DNA of 64,000 nt, from NCBI GenBank assembly GCA_905221605.1, contig CAJNDS010002446.1, forward strand, positions 490,148 through 554,147, written 5' to 3'. Below are positions 45,180-56,500 of this stretch, one piece after another. Each line of letters starts with the position of its first letter. Position 1 is the first letter of the stretch. Under the pieces are notes generated by a model, which saw only the letters and a list, made by a program, of their open reading frames with translations, was not told where the DNA came from and did no database searches. The translations under genes and the position numbers were made by a program. The stretch comes from Symbiodinium natans. Taxonomy: Eukaryota > Sar > Dinophyceae > Suessiales > Symbiodiniaceae.

Positions 45180-48100
45180 TTTAAGGATTTTGAGGATTTT
45201 AAGGCCTTCTTAAAATTTTAGAAAAGCCTTAAAATCTTTAAAATCCTTAAAATTTTAGGAAATCCATTTCCTAAAACTTTAAGGATTTTAAGGCCTTTTT
45301 AAAAATTTAAGAAGGCCTTAAAATCCTTAAAACCCTTAAAATTTTAGGAAATCCATTTCCTAAAACTTTAAGGATTTTAAGGCCTTTTTAAAAATTTAAG
45401 AAGGCCTTAAAATCCTTAAAATCCTTAAAATGTTAGGAAATCCATTTCCTAAAACTTTAAGGATTTTAAGGCCTTTTTAAAATTTTAAGAAGGCCTTAAA
45501 ATCCTTAAAATCCTTAAAGTTTTTGGAAAATCCATTTCCAAAATTTATAAAGATTTTAAGGATTTAAAGATTTTAAAGGGGTCCCGGGGGCCCAGGGGCG
45601 CCGGGCCCCGTTTTAAAATCTTTAAAATCCTTAAAATTTTAGGAAATCCATTTCCTAAAACTTTAAGGATTTTAAGGCCTTTTTAAAAATTTAAGAAGGC
45701 CTTAAAATCCTTAAAATCCTTAAAATGTTAGGAAATCCATTTCCTAAAACTTTAAGGATTTTAAGGCCTTTTTAAAATTTTAAGAAGGCCTTAAAATCCT
45801 TAACATCCTTAAAGTTTTTGGAAAATCCATTTCCAAAATTTTCCAAGATTTTAAGGATTTTAAGGATTTTAAAGATTTTAAAGGGGTCCCGGGGGCCCAG
45901 GGGCGCCGGGCCCCCTTTTAAAATCTTTAAAATCCTTAAAATCTTTAAAATACTTAAAATTTTAGGAAATCCATTTCCTAAAACTTTAAGGATTTTAAGG
46001 CCTTTTTAATTTTTAAGAAGGCCTTTAAATCCTTAAAATCCTTAAAATTTTAGGAAATCCATTTCCTAAAACTTTAAGGATTTTAAGGCCTTTTTAAAAT
46101 TTTAAGAAGGCCTTAAAATCCTTAAAATCCTTAAAGTTTTTGGAAAATCCGTTTCCAAAATTTTTAAAGATTTTAAGGATTTTAAGGATTTTAAAGATTT
46201 TAAAGGGGTCCCGGGGGCCCAGGGGCGCCGGGCCCCCTTTTAAAATCTTTGAAATCCTTAAAATCTTTAAAATCCTGAAAATTTTAGGAAATCCATTTCC
46301 TAAAACTTTAAGGATTTTAAGGCCTTTTTAAAATTTTAAGAAGGCCTTAAAATCCTTAAAATCCTTAAAATTTTAGGAAATCCATTTCCTAAAACTTTAA
46401 GGATTTTAAGGCCTTTTTAAAATTTTAAGAAGGCCTTAAAATCCTTAAAATCCTTAAAGTTTTTGGAAAATCCATTTCCAAAATTTTGAAGATTTTAAGG
46501 ATTTTAAGGATTTTAAAGATTTTAAAGGGGTCCCGGGGGCCCAGGGGCGCCGGGCCCCCTTTTAAAATCTTTAAAATCCTTAAAATCTTTAAAATCCTTA
46601 AAATTTTAGGAAATCCATTTCCTAAAACTTTAAGGATTTTAAGGCCTTTTTAAAATTTTAAGAAGGCCTTAAAATCTTTAAAATCCTTAAAATTTTAGGA
46701 AATCCATTTCCTAAAACTTTAAGGATTTTAAGGCCTTTTTAAAATTTTAAGAAGGCCTTAAAATCCTTAAAATCCTTAAAGTTTTTGGAAAATCCATTTC
46801 CAAAATTTTGAAAGATTTTAAGGATTTTAAGGATTTTAAATATTTTAAAGTGGTCCCGGGGGCCCAGGGGCGCCGGGCCCCCTTTTAAAATCTTTAAAAT
46901 CCTTAAAATCTTTACAATCCTTAAAATTTTAGGAAATCCATTTCCTAAAACTTTAAGGATTTTAAGGCCTTTTTAAAAATTTAAGAAGGCCTTAAAATCC
47001 TTAAAATCCTTAAAATTTTAGGAAATCCATTTCCTAAAACTTTAAGGATTTTAAGGCCTTTTTAAAATTTTAAGAAGGCCTTAAAATCCTTAAAATCCTT
47101 AAAGTTTTTGGAAAATCCATTTCCAAAATTTTTAAAGATTTTAAGGATTTTAAGGATTTTAAAGATTTTAAAGGGGTCCCGGGGGCCCAGGGGCGCCGGG
47201 CCCCCTTTTTAAAATCTTTAAAATCCTTAAAATCTTTAAAATCCTTAAAATTTTAGGAAATCCATTTCCTAAAACTTTAAGGATTTTAAGGCCTTTTTAA
47301 AAATTTAAGAAGGCCTTAAAATCCTTAAAAGCCTTAAAATTTTAGGAAATCCATTTCCTAAAACTTTAAGGATTTTAAGGCCTTTTTAAAATTTTAAGAA
47401 GGCCTTAAAATCCTTAAAATCCTTAAAGTTTTTGGAAAATCCATTTCCAAAATTTTGAAAGATTTTAAGGATTTTAAGGATTTTAAAGATTTTAAAGGGG
47501 TCCCGGGGGCCCAGGGGCGCCGGGCCCCCTTTTAAAGTTTTTAAAATCCTTAAAATCTTTAAAATCCTTAAAATTTTAGGAAATCCATTTCCTAAAACTT
47601 TAAGGATTTTAAGGCCTTTTTAAAAATTTTAAGAAGGCCTTAAAATCCTTAAAATCCTTAAAATTTTAGGAAATCCATTTCCTAAAACTTTAAGGATTTT
47701 AAGGCCTTTTTAAAATTTTAAGAAGGCCTTAAAATCCTTAAAATCCTTAAAGTTTTTGGAAAATCCGTTTCCAAAATTTTGAAGATTTTAAGGATTTTAA
47801 AGATTTTAAAGGGGTCCCGGGGGCCCAGGGGCGCCGGGCCCCCTTTTAAAATCTTTAAAATCCTTAAAATCTTTAAAATCCTTAAAATTTTAGGAAATCC
47901 ATTTCCTAAAGCTTTAAGGATTTTAAGGCCTTTTTAAAATTTTAAGAAGGCCTTAAAATCCTTAAAATCCTTAAAGTTTTTGGAAAATCCATTTCCAAAA
48001 TTTTTAAAGATTTTAAGGATTTTAAGGATTTTAAAGATTTTAAAGGGGTCCCGGGGGCCCAGGGGCGCCGGGCCACCTTTTAAATTTTTTAAAATCCTTA

Positions 48101-48508
48101 AAATCCTTCAAATTTTAGGAAACACATTTCCTAAAACTTTAAGGATTTTAAGGCCTTTTTAAAATTTTAAGAAGGCCTTAAAATCCGTAAATCCTTAAAA
48201 TTTTAGGAAATCCATTTCCTAAAACTTTAAAGATTTTAAGGCCTTTTTAAAATTTTAAGAAGGCCTTAAAATTCTTAAAATCCTTAAAGTTTTTGGAAAA
48301 TCCATTTCCAAAATTTTTTTTAAAGATTTTAAGGATTTTAAGGATTTTCAAGATTTTAAAAGGGTCCCGGGGGCCCAGGGGCGCCGGCCCCCTTTTAAAA
48401 TCTTTAAAATCCTTAAAATTTTAGGAAATCCATTTCCTAAAACTTTAAGGATTTTAAGGCCTTTATACAATTTTCAGAAAGCCTTAAAATCCTTAAAGTC
48501 CTTAAAGT
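45180..48508. repeat. Array A of nested-palindrome repeats, 234/322-bp units
   Basis: Ten copies of a GC core (GGGGTCCCGGGGGCCCAGGG, then GCGCCGGGCCCC) start near 45578, 45883, 46205, 46527, 46850, 47173, 47497, 47811, 48045 and 48362. Between cores the AT-rich arms are built from foldback modules: GGAAATCCATTTCC; AAGGCCTTTTTAAAATTTT followed by AAGAAGGCCTT; TTTTGGAAAATCCATTTCC followed by AAAATTTT; and CCTTAAAATCCTTAAA against TTTAAGGATTTTAAGG. Spacing is about 322 bp where one hairpin module of about 88 bp is doubled and 234 bp where it is single. Repeated open frames (Phe/Lys/Ile/Leu-rich) lack ATG starts and are artefacts. Confidence 0.95.
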
Positions 48509-48510
48509 TT

Positions 48511-48770
48511 TGGGTATCGGGAGGAGGCCCAGGCTCGTCATTTAGTATTGGGTGGAGGCCCAAACTCGTTAATTTGGTATTGGGAGGAGGCCCGGGCTCG
48601 TAATTTAGTATTGGGTGGAGGCCCAGGCTCGTAATTTAGTATTGGGAGGAGGCCCGGGCTCGTATTTAGTATTAGGGGGAGGCCCCGCCTCGTAATTTAG
48701 TATTAGGGGGAGGCCCGGGCTCGTAATTGAGCATTGGGGGGAGGCCCGGGCTCGTAATTTAGTATTGTGG
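48511..48770. repeat. 31-bp tandem array, copy 1
   Basis: About eight units of AATTTAGTATTGGGAGGAGG + CCCGGGCTCGT with scattered substitutions. The second copy is at 60,303-60,562. Confidence 0.9.
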
Positions 48771-48936
48771 GTGGTTCGAATAATTTGAATGATTTTAAGG
48801 CCTTTTCAAGATCTTTAAAATGTTCAAAATTCCTTAAAATCCTTCAAGTTTTTGGAAAATCCATTTCCAAAAAAATTTGATATTTTTAAAGGTTTTAAGG
48901 ATTTTAAGGATTTTAAAGATTTTAAAGGGGTCTGGG

Positions 48937-49668
48937 CGCTTAAGCGCCTACCCCTTAAACCTTAAACCCTAATTCCTAAGGTCCTCAGCTCCTAAGCGCC
49001 TAAACTCCTAAGCGCCTACCCCCTAAATCCTCTAACCCGAAACCCTTAAATACTAAACCCTAAGCTCCTAAGCTCCTAAGCGCCTACCTCCTACATCCTC
49101 TAACCCGAAACCCTTAAACCCTAAACCCTAAGCTCCTAAGCGCCTAAGCTCCTAAGCGCCTACCCCCTAAATCCTCAAACCCTAAACCAATAACCATAAA
49201 CTCCTAGCGCCTACCCCCTAGACCCTTAAACCTTACACCCTAAACCCTAAGCTCCTAAGCTCCTAAGCGCCTAGGCGCCTACCCCCTAAAACCTTAAACC
49301 CTGATTCCTAAGCTCCTAAGCGCCGAAGCGCGTACCCCCTAAATCCTCAAAACCTAAACCCTTAAACCCTAAACCCTAAGCTCCTAAGCTCCTAAGCGTC
49401 TAAGCGCCTGCCCCCCTAAACCCTTCAACCCTAAACTATAAACTCCTAAGCTCCTGAGCGCCTAAGCGCCTACCCCCTAAACCCTTAAACCTTAAACCCT
49501 AAAACCCAGGCTCCTAAGCTCCTAAGCGCCCAGGCGCCTACCCCCTAATCCCTTAAACCCGAAAAAACCCTAAACCTCTTAAGCTCCTGAGCGCCTAAAC
49601 CCTAAACCCTAAACCCTAAGCTCCTAAGCTCCTAAGCGCCTAAGCGCCTACCCCCTAAACCCTGAGAC
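48937..49668. repeat. Telomere-like mosaic array CCCTAAACC / CTAAGCGCC, copy 1
   Basis: Alternating blocks of CCCTAAACCCTTAAACC and CTAAGCTCCTAAGCGCCTAC, with CCCCCTAAATCC joins. Composition is C/T/A-rich on the plus strand throughout. Each higher-order block is about 60-75 bp. The second copy is at 60,729-61,460. Confidence 0.9.
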
Positions 49669-49954
49669 CCCGGGACCCCTTTTATCATTGAAAAATCCTT
49701 GCCTTCTTCTCTGCTGATTTTTTTTGAAGTTTAAGGATTATACGGCTTTTAGTATTTGAATGGATCTTTCGTTTTTGAGGTTCGGGGCACGCTATGGTTT
49801 ACCAATGACCTTTGCTAGGGTTTGCAAAAAACTTCGTTTTAAAGTAACGGGCACGCCAGGGTTTACAGAAAACCTTTCCATTGTGATTAATTTGGTGTTT
49901 TAAGCAAATTGTGCAAGCGTACGTCTGCTATAGGATTGTTTGAGTTATTGCTCT

Positions 49955-50985
49955 TGCCAGTCTTCGAGGGGTCAAAACGTTCTGGGTCTGAAGGCTGGGC
50001 CCCTCGAGAGGTCAAAAAGTTCTTGGTCTTAAGGCTGGGCCCCTCGAGGGGTCAAAAATGTTTGGTCTTAAGGCTGGGCCCCTCTAGGGGTCAAACAGCT
50101 GTTGGTCCTAAGGCTGGGCCCTTCGAGGGGTCAAAGCGTTCTGGGTTTTAAGGCTGGGCCCCTCGAGGGGTCAAACAGTTTTTGGTCTTAAGGCTGGGCC
50201 CCTCGAGGGGTCAAACAACTTCTTCGTCTTAAGGCTGGGCCCCTCGAGGGGTCAAAGAGTATTTGGTCTTAAGGCAACAAACTTTTGGTCTTAAGGCTGG
50301 GCCCCTGGGGTCTTAAGGCTGGGCCCCTGGAGGGGTCAAAGCGTTCTGGTTTTTAAGGCTGGGCCCCTCGAGGGGTCAAACAGTTGTTGGTCTTGAGGCT
50401 GGGCAGTTCGAGGGGTCAAAGCGTTCTGGGATTTAAGGCTGGGCCCCTCGAGAGGTCGAAAAGTTCTTGGTCTTAAGGCTGGGCCCCTCGAGGGGTCCAA
50501 AAGTTCTTGGTCTTAAGGCTGGGCCCCCCGCGGGGTCAAACAGTTGTTGGTCTCAAGGCTGGGCCCTTCGAGGGGTCAAAGCGTTCTGGGTTTAAAGGCT
50601 GGGCTTCTCGAGGGGTCAAACAGTTTTTGGTCTTAAGGCTGGGCCCCTCGAGGGGTCAAAAAGTTCTTGGTCTTAGGGCTGGGCCCCTCGAGGGGTCGAA
50701 AAGTTCTTGGTCTTACGGCTGGGCCCCTCGAAGGGTCAAAACGTTCGGGGCCTTAAGGCTGGGCCCCCCAAGGCGTCAAAGAGTATTTGGTCTTACGGAA
50801 AGTTTTTGGACTTAGGCTGGGCCCCTCGATGGGTCAAACAGTTGTTGGTCTTAAGGCTGGGCCCTTCGAGGGGTCAAAACGTTCTGGGTTTTAAGGCTGG
50901 GCCCCTCGAGGGGTCAAACAGTTTTTTTTAATAAGGCTGGGCCCCTCGAGGGGTCAAAAAGTTGTGGGTCTTAAGGCTGGTTTTG
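49955..50985. repeat. 40-bp minisatellite with CCCCTCGAGGGG palindrome, copy 1
   Basis: About 24 units of AAGGCTGGGCCCCTCGAGGG + GTCAAAnAGTTnTTGGTCTT. The 12-bp perfect palindrome CCCCTCGAGGGG (XhoI site core) is conserved in most units. Because 40 is not a multiple of three, an open frame cycles through three readings (LRLGPSRGQ, LKAGPLEGSK, GWAPRGVK). I regard these as artefacts. The second copy is at 61,747-62,777. Confidence 0.95.
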
Positions 50986-51489
50986 AGGATGAGGGCACAC
51001 CAAGGTGTACAAGAACCCTTTCGTTGTTGAGGCTGAGGACACACTTGGGTTTACAGAAAAACTGACGTTTTGACGTCGCAGGCGCACCAGGTTGAGGAAA
51101 AAACACTTTTCGCTTTTGACATGTTGAGGACAGATCAGGCTTCAAATCGGACCTTCGTTCAAAAAAGATGGCACATGAAGGTTTGCAAAACAAAAGCGTT
51201 CGTTAACTTTGTGGAATTCTTACTTTTCAATCGTTTGAAATATTTAACAGGCTGCAGGAATATCATGATGTAAATAATATCATTGTTTGATGTCTTAAGT
51301 CTCCACGCTAAACTGAACGTTTTGAAGTAATGTCATAACTGAAACCGTTTACACCGGTCAGTTAAAGTGTTCTACGAAATGTTGATATCTTGAGCCTTCC
51401 AAATAACAAGTAAAAATTGAATTGAATATTCAAACTGTTTAAATTATGGAGCCTCTAAAAGAATCAAAACACGTTAAATTGGTCGGTGT

Positions 51490-51725
51490 GTTTCTTTTAT
51501 TCATCGTTTCTCTCCCCCTCTCTTTCTCTCTCTGTCTCTCTCTCTCTCTCTCCCTCTCTCTCTCCCTCTCTCTCTTTCCTGTCTCTTTTTGTTCTCTCTC
51601 TCTCTCTCTCTCTCTCTGACCCTCTCTCCCTCCTTCCTTCCTTCCTTCCTGCCTTCCTTCCTTCCTTCCTTGCTCTTCCCCTCTTCCTTCTTGCTCTTTC
51701 CTCTTTCCTCCTCGCTCCTCCCGTT
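51490..51725. repeat. CT/CCTT-rich tract, copy 1
   Basis: CTCTCTCT, CCCTCTCT and TTCCTTCC blocks. The unique sequence 50,986-51,480 to its left contains no recognised gene. The second copy is at 63,282-63,517. Confidence 0.9.
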
Positions 51726-52086
51726 TTTTTACGCGCCATTCAACAGTGAATGAAAGAACAAAGGTACTGACAAGAGAGGAGCAGGAGTTCTCCCATAGAA
51801 GCAGAACGTCAAGGATGAGAAGGAAGAGTGAAGGTACTGACAAGAGAGGGGGAGGATGCTTGATCCTACTACCCTCTTCTACCTACATCTCTCTGTCTTC
51901 TTTGTTCTCTTCTTGGAAATGGGAGGACAAGGCCTTCCTCACAGTCCCATCTTCTCTCAAACCCCTGGGAGGCCCTTTTAGGGAACCCCTCGGTGAAGCC
52001 CCCTGCGAAAACTGCAGGCCCTGTTGGATATTGAAAGGAGTATAAAGTACTGACAGAACGAGGGAATGAGAACGACAGACACGGAG

Positions 52087-52088
<2 letters not shown>

Positions 52089-52157
<69 letters not shown>
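52089..52157. repeat. Pure GA microsatellite, copy 1
   Basis: About 69 nt of uninterrupted AG repeats. The duplicate at 63,881-63,949 has the same length. Confidence 0.95.
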
Positions 52158-52161
<4 letters not shown>

Positions 52162-52209
52162 GAAAAAAGGATAGAGAAGCAACTGTCCTCTCCAAGCTGT
52201 TTTCAGAGT

Positions 52210-53555
52210 GACCCCAAAGACTCAGACCGTCCCTTTCTCCTCTCCCTTTCTGTCCACCATTCATTTTCGCTTGTTGCGTTTTTTTATCGTATCATTCTCA
52301 AAGTCTCTCTCTCCCTCTCTCTCGCCCGCTCTCCCCTTCCTGTCTCTTCTCCTCTTCATTCTACTCCCGCTTGCTTCTCCCCATCCCGTGCCCCATTTCT
52401 CCTAGCCCCTCCAAGACGAAGGTCAAGGATAAGAGAGGAGACGGGAACGACCAGAAAGAAAGAGGAGTTCTCCTTGTTCCGTCTACCTTACTCGTTTTTT
52501 GTTCTTAAATTCGAAAGGGGTAGAAAGCGTCATCCTCTCTCGCCCCTCTTCCCCTTTTGAAGCTCTCTCTGGAAAGCCTCTCATTGGAAACCCCTGTAGG
52601 TTCCTGAGAAACAGACGTATGGCAAAGGGCTTTAGAAATAGGCAGTGAGGAGCACGCCCGCAACGAAACGTTCATAAGGACGGATGTAGGTGAGAAGAGT
52701 GGGGAAATTATAAATATACAGAAAGAGTAAGCGCAGACGGAGAAGGGAGACAGAGCGAGAAACAGAGAAACATAGAGAAGAAAAGAGAAGCAATGAAGAG
52801 AATGAAGGAGGAAGTCAGTACAAGAAACGGCCTTTTGCTGCCTGTTGGCTTTCCCCTCCTCCTGTCTTTATCTGTTTGTTTCTTACTGAGGAGGAAGTGG
52901 AAGCAGGAAGAGCAAGAATGAAAGACTCTCTCGCTCTCTTCGTTCGTTTTCTTGTCCTTTAAGGGTGTGGGAAGGGGGGTGAGGAAGGGAACAGGAGAGG
53001 AGGGGAGGAGGACACAATGTCACATGGCAGGCTGGGGAAGGGGTTGGACGCCCGTTGCTTCCAGAAAATTCTGGACCCCCCTGCAGGCCCCCTACAGGCT
53101 CCGCGAGGCCCGGAGGCCCCTGAGATACAGTAACACTGGGATGGGATAGGGCCATACTCGTGGCTCTCTCGCTTTCTCTGCTGAAGCCTTCCTCGTCTCC
53201 CCTGTTCTCTTTCTCACGCGATGTTTTTCCTCTCTCTCTCTCTCTCTCACACTTTCACTATCTCTTGTCCCCTTTTGCCTTCCCTCGCATCGCTCCACGC
53301 CCTCCCTACCCTTCCCTCCTTTCCACACCCTTCTCAAATGAGAAAGCAAAAGAAGGACGAAGAAAGTAGGGAAAGGACGATTTCGCCCCGCCTATGCCAC
53401 TTTCACTCATCCGCTTTCACCCCCTCCCTCGCGCCATGCCCTACACTAAGAGAAGAATAGGAATGGAAGCGATAAGTGGGAATGCAGAGGAAAAAGGGAC
53501 TTCTTCTTTTTCATTCAGCTTAGGCATACAGTCATTCTTTTCACCTCTCACCCTC
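52210..53555. other. Unassigned sequence between CT/GA tracts
   Basis: Mixed sequence with short CT- and GA-rich words and no recognised gene. Open frames here have low-complexity composition. Confidence 0.4.
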
Positions 53556-53573
53556 TCCCTCCCTCCCTTTCTC

Positions 53574-53615
<42 letters not shown>

Positions 53616-53627
53616 TATCTCTCTCTG

Positions 53628-53686
<59 letters not shown>

Positions 53687-54131
53687 TGTATTGTTCTTTC
53701 TCTTTTTCTTTCTTTTCTTTTTCGAGTGGTATGTCTCGTAGAATTGGAAGAGGAGCAGGAGGCTGAGAGGAATGATAAGGAAGAACTACAAAGAAATAGA
53801 TTTGCAGAAGAAGAGAGGGAACGAGACAGGGCGAGGCATTGAGAGAAGCATAGACCGTGGGAGACAAAGAGAGAGAGGGTTTCTTGGCTTCCCTTCCTCA
53901 AGCCCATATAATTTTCTTTAAACAGAAAGGCAAGAAGATAAAAGAGAAGGGGGGAGCTTACATGTTTTCCTACCTTGCTCCCCCCTCTTCTCTCCACTAT
54001 CCCTCTGCTTCTTCTTCCACCGGCTCGCTCTCTTTACCTCTCTACCTGTCTTTCTTTTACAGGCGGTACGTCTTGTAGAAGTGGAAGACGAGAAAGAGGG
54101 TCGGCTGCAAGAAAGAGATTGGCTGAAGCAC

Positions 54132-54204
<73 letters not shown>

Positions 54205-54399
54205 AAGAGAGAGAGAGAGAGAGCGGGCGAGGCACAGAGAGAGGCATAGACCGTGGAAAGAGGGTCTCTTGGTTCCCACCCATTGCTAAGAAGATATTGG
54301 AGAAGTCGAGCTTACATGTCTTCCTACCTTGCTCCTCCCTCTCCCTGTCTCGCTCTTGCTCTCGCACTCAGTCTCGTTCTTTCCTTGTCGGTGGGTCTT

Positions 54400-54439
<40 letters not shown>

Positions 54440-54440
54440 G

Positions 54441-54479
<39 letters not shown>

Positions 54480-54590
54480 TCTCTCTCTCACTCTCTCACT
54501 CTCTCACTTTCACACTCTCTCACTCTCTCTCTCTCTCTCTTTCCCTCTCCCTCTCCCTCTCCCTCTTCCTCCCTCTCCCTCTCTCCCTCC

Positions 54591-54634
<44 letters not shown>

Positions 54635-54720
54635 TTCTTTTCTTTTCTTTTCTGAGTGGTATGTCTCGTAGGACTGGAAGAGGAGCAGCAGGGTGAGAGG
54701 AATGAAAAAGGAAGGTCCTT
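53556..54720. repeat. Composite CT-tract element, tandem copies
   Basis: Each copy joins a long CTCTCT (or CACTCTCACT) tract to a conserved segment containing GTATGTCTCGTAGAATTGGA, GGCGAGGCATTGAGAGAAGC, ATAGACCGTGG, GGTCTCTTGG and CTTACATGTCTTCCTACCTT. Copies lie at about 53,556-54,000, 54,000-54,350 and 54,350-54,720. GA tracts replace part of the conserved segment in the second copy. Confidence 0.75.
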
Positions 54721-55230
54721 TCCAAATAGCAAATAGCAAGTACCGTGCCCCTTAGGTTTTTGGAAAGAACTCTTTTTTCCCCATTAGCAAGTCGCAAGCA
54801 CCGTGCCCTTTAGATTTGGAAAAACCTTTCCCAAATCCCAAATCGCAAGCACCGTGCCGTGTCCCTTAGGTTTTTGGAACGAATTCGTTTCCCAAATAGC
54901 AAGTCGGAAAAACCTTCCGAAATACTGAATCGCAAGCGCCATGTCCCCTTGAATGTTGGAAACTAACCCTTCCCGAATGAAATCGCAAGCACCGTGTCCG
55001 GCAGTCCCCTAGGTTTTGGAACAAATTCGTTTCCCAAATAGCGCATCGTAAGCACCGTGCCCCGTAGACTTTTTTCGATTCCTTCTCCAATACAGAATCG
55101 CAAGCGCCGTGCCCCTTAGGTTTTTGGACCAGATCCCTTTCCCAAATAGCACATGGTAAGCACCGTGCCCCTTAGGTTTTTGGAACAGGTTCCTTTCCCA
55201 AGTAGCAAATCGCAAGCACCGGCCCTTCCC
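54718..55230. repeat. Tandem repeat of about 50-65 bp, nine copies
   Basis: The unit is roughly AAGCACCGTGCCCCTTAGGT + TTTTGGAACGAATTCGTTTC + CCAAATAGCAAATCGC. Copies start near 54,731, 54,796, 54,847, 54,930, 54,988, 55,051, 55,103, 55,159 and 55,215. The unit contains its own imperfect palindrome (GAACGAATTCGTTTC). It interrupts the composite CT-tract elements. Confidence 0.8.
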
Positions 55231-55244
55231 CATCTTCTTCTTCT

Positions 55245-56305
55245 CATTACACCGGCTCGCGCTCTCTCTCTCTCTCTCTCTGTCTGTCTCTCGCTCTCGC
55301 TCTCGCTCCCGCTCCCGCTCCCGCTCCCGCTCCCGCTCCCGCTCTCGCTCTCGCTCTCGCTCTCGCTCTCGCTCTCGCTCTCGCTCTCGCTCTCGCTCTC
55401 GCTCTCGCTCTCTCTCTCTCTCTCTCTTTGTTTCCTCTATGTCTTGCCTCTCTCTCTTTCCTCTCTCTCTCTGTTCCTTTCTCTATCTCTTTCTCCTTCT
55501 CTTTAACTTTCTCTTCCTCTTTCTCTTTATTTTTCTGTTTTTCTTTATCTTTCTCTCTCTCTCTCTCTCCTTCACACACTCTCTCTCTCTCTCTCTCTCA
55601 CTCTCTTTTCTTTCTCTTTCTCTCGCACACAAGGCATAGACAGAAGCACAGACCGTGGGGGAGAGAGGGCCTCCTGGCTTTCTCCTTATCTGTTTTCTCT
55701 GCTTTCTTTCTTGCTGAAGAGAAAGACAAGAACATAGGAGAGAAGGAAACTTTGCACCTTCTTCTTACCATGCTCCTGACTCTTCTCTCTTCCCTACCCC
55801 CCTCTCGAGTTTCTTTCTCTATTCCTTTCTTTTTTCTTGTGTTTTGCTGTCTTTCTTTCTGTTCTTCAGCGGGCTTCAGGGCAGGAGATTTCCCCCACCC
55901 CCGCTCTCTCTCTTTCTGTCTCTCTGTCTCGCTGTCTCTCTGTCCTCTGTCTCTCTGTTTCTTTGTCTCTCTTTCTTTTCTGAGTAGTATCGAAGAATTG
56001 GAAGAGGAGCAGGAGGGTGAGCAGGAAGAACTACCAAGAAATAGGTTTGCAGAAGAAAAAAGGGAATGAGACAGGGCGAGGCATTGAGAGAAGCATAGAC
56101 CGTGGGAGAAAAAGAGAGAGGGTCTCTTGGCTTCCCCTTCTGAAGTCCATATGAGTTTCTTGCATGCTAAAGAGAAAGACAAGAAGATAATCGAGAAGAG
56201 GAGCTTACATGTCTTCCTACCTTGCTCTTCCCTCATCGCTCCCCCTCCTCTCTGCTCGCTCGCTCGCTCTCTCCCCCTCTCTCCCCCTCTCTCCCCCTCT
56301 CTCCC

Positions 56306-56368
<63 letters not shown>

Positions 56369-56400
56369 TTATCTCTTCTTTTCTTTTATGGGCGGTATGT
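55245..56400. repeat. Composite CT-tract elements, second block
   Basis: The same conserved segment recurs at about 55,630-55,690 and 55,978-56,230, between CTCTCGCTCTCG/CCCGCT, TTTCTCTTT and CTCTCCCCCT tracts. The last copy is cut at the assembly gap right after GGGCGGTATGT. Confidence 0.75.
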
Positions 56401-56500
56401 NNNNNNNNNNNNNNNNNNNNNNNNNNNNNNNNNNNNNNNNNNNNNNNNNNNNNNNNNNNNNNNNNNNNNNNNNNNNNNNNNNNNNNNNNNNNNNNNNNNN
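56401..56500. other. Assembly gap (100 N)
   Basis: Exactly 100 N, the conventional placeholder for a gap of unknown size. Sequences on its two sides belong to different repeat families. Confidence 1.

Larger units (their letters stand above)
47629..52208. repeat. Large direct repeat, copy 1 (at least 4,580 bp)
   Basis: Every position I compared is identical to 59,421-64,000 at an offset of exactly 11,792, including simple-sequence runs. Left of 47,629 the two copies diverge (2-nt length difference and substitutions). The right limit is set by the window end. Confidence 0.9.

Noticed and set aside
49909-50931. Open frames encoding repeated LGPSRGQ / AGPLEGSK peptides, and their copies near 61.7-62.7 kb
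   Set aside because: The 40-bp unit shifts frame each repeat, so the peptide is a by-product of a stop-poor minisatellite.
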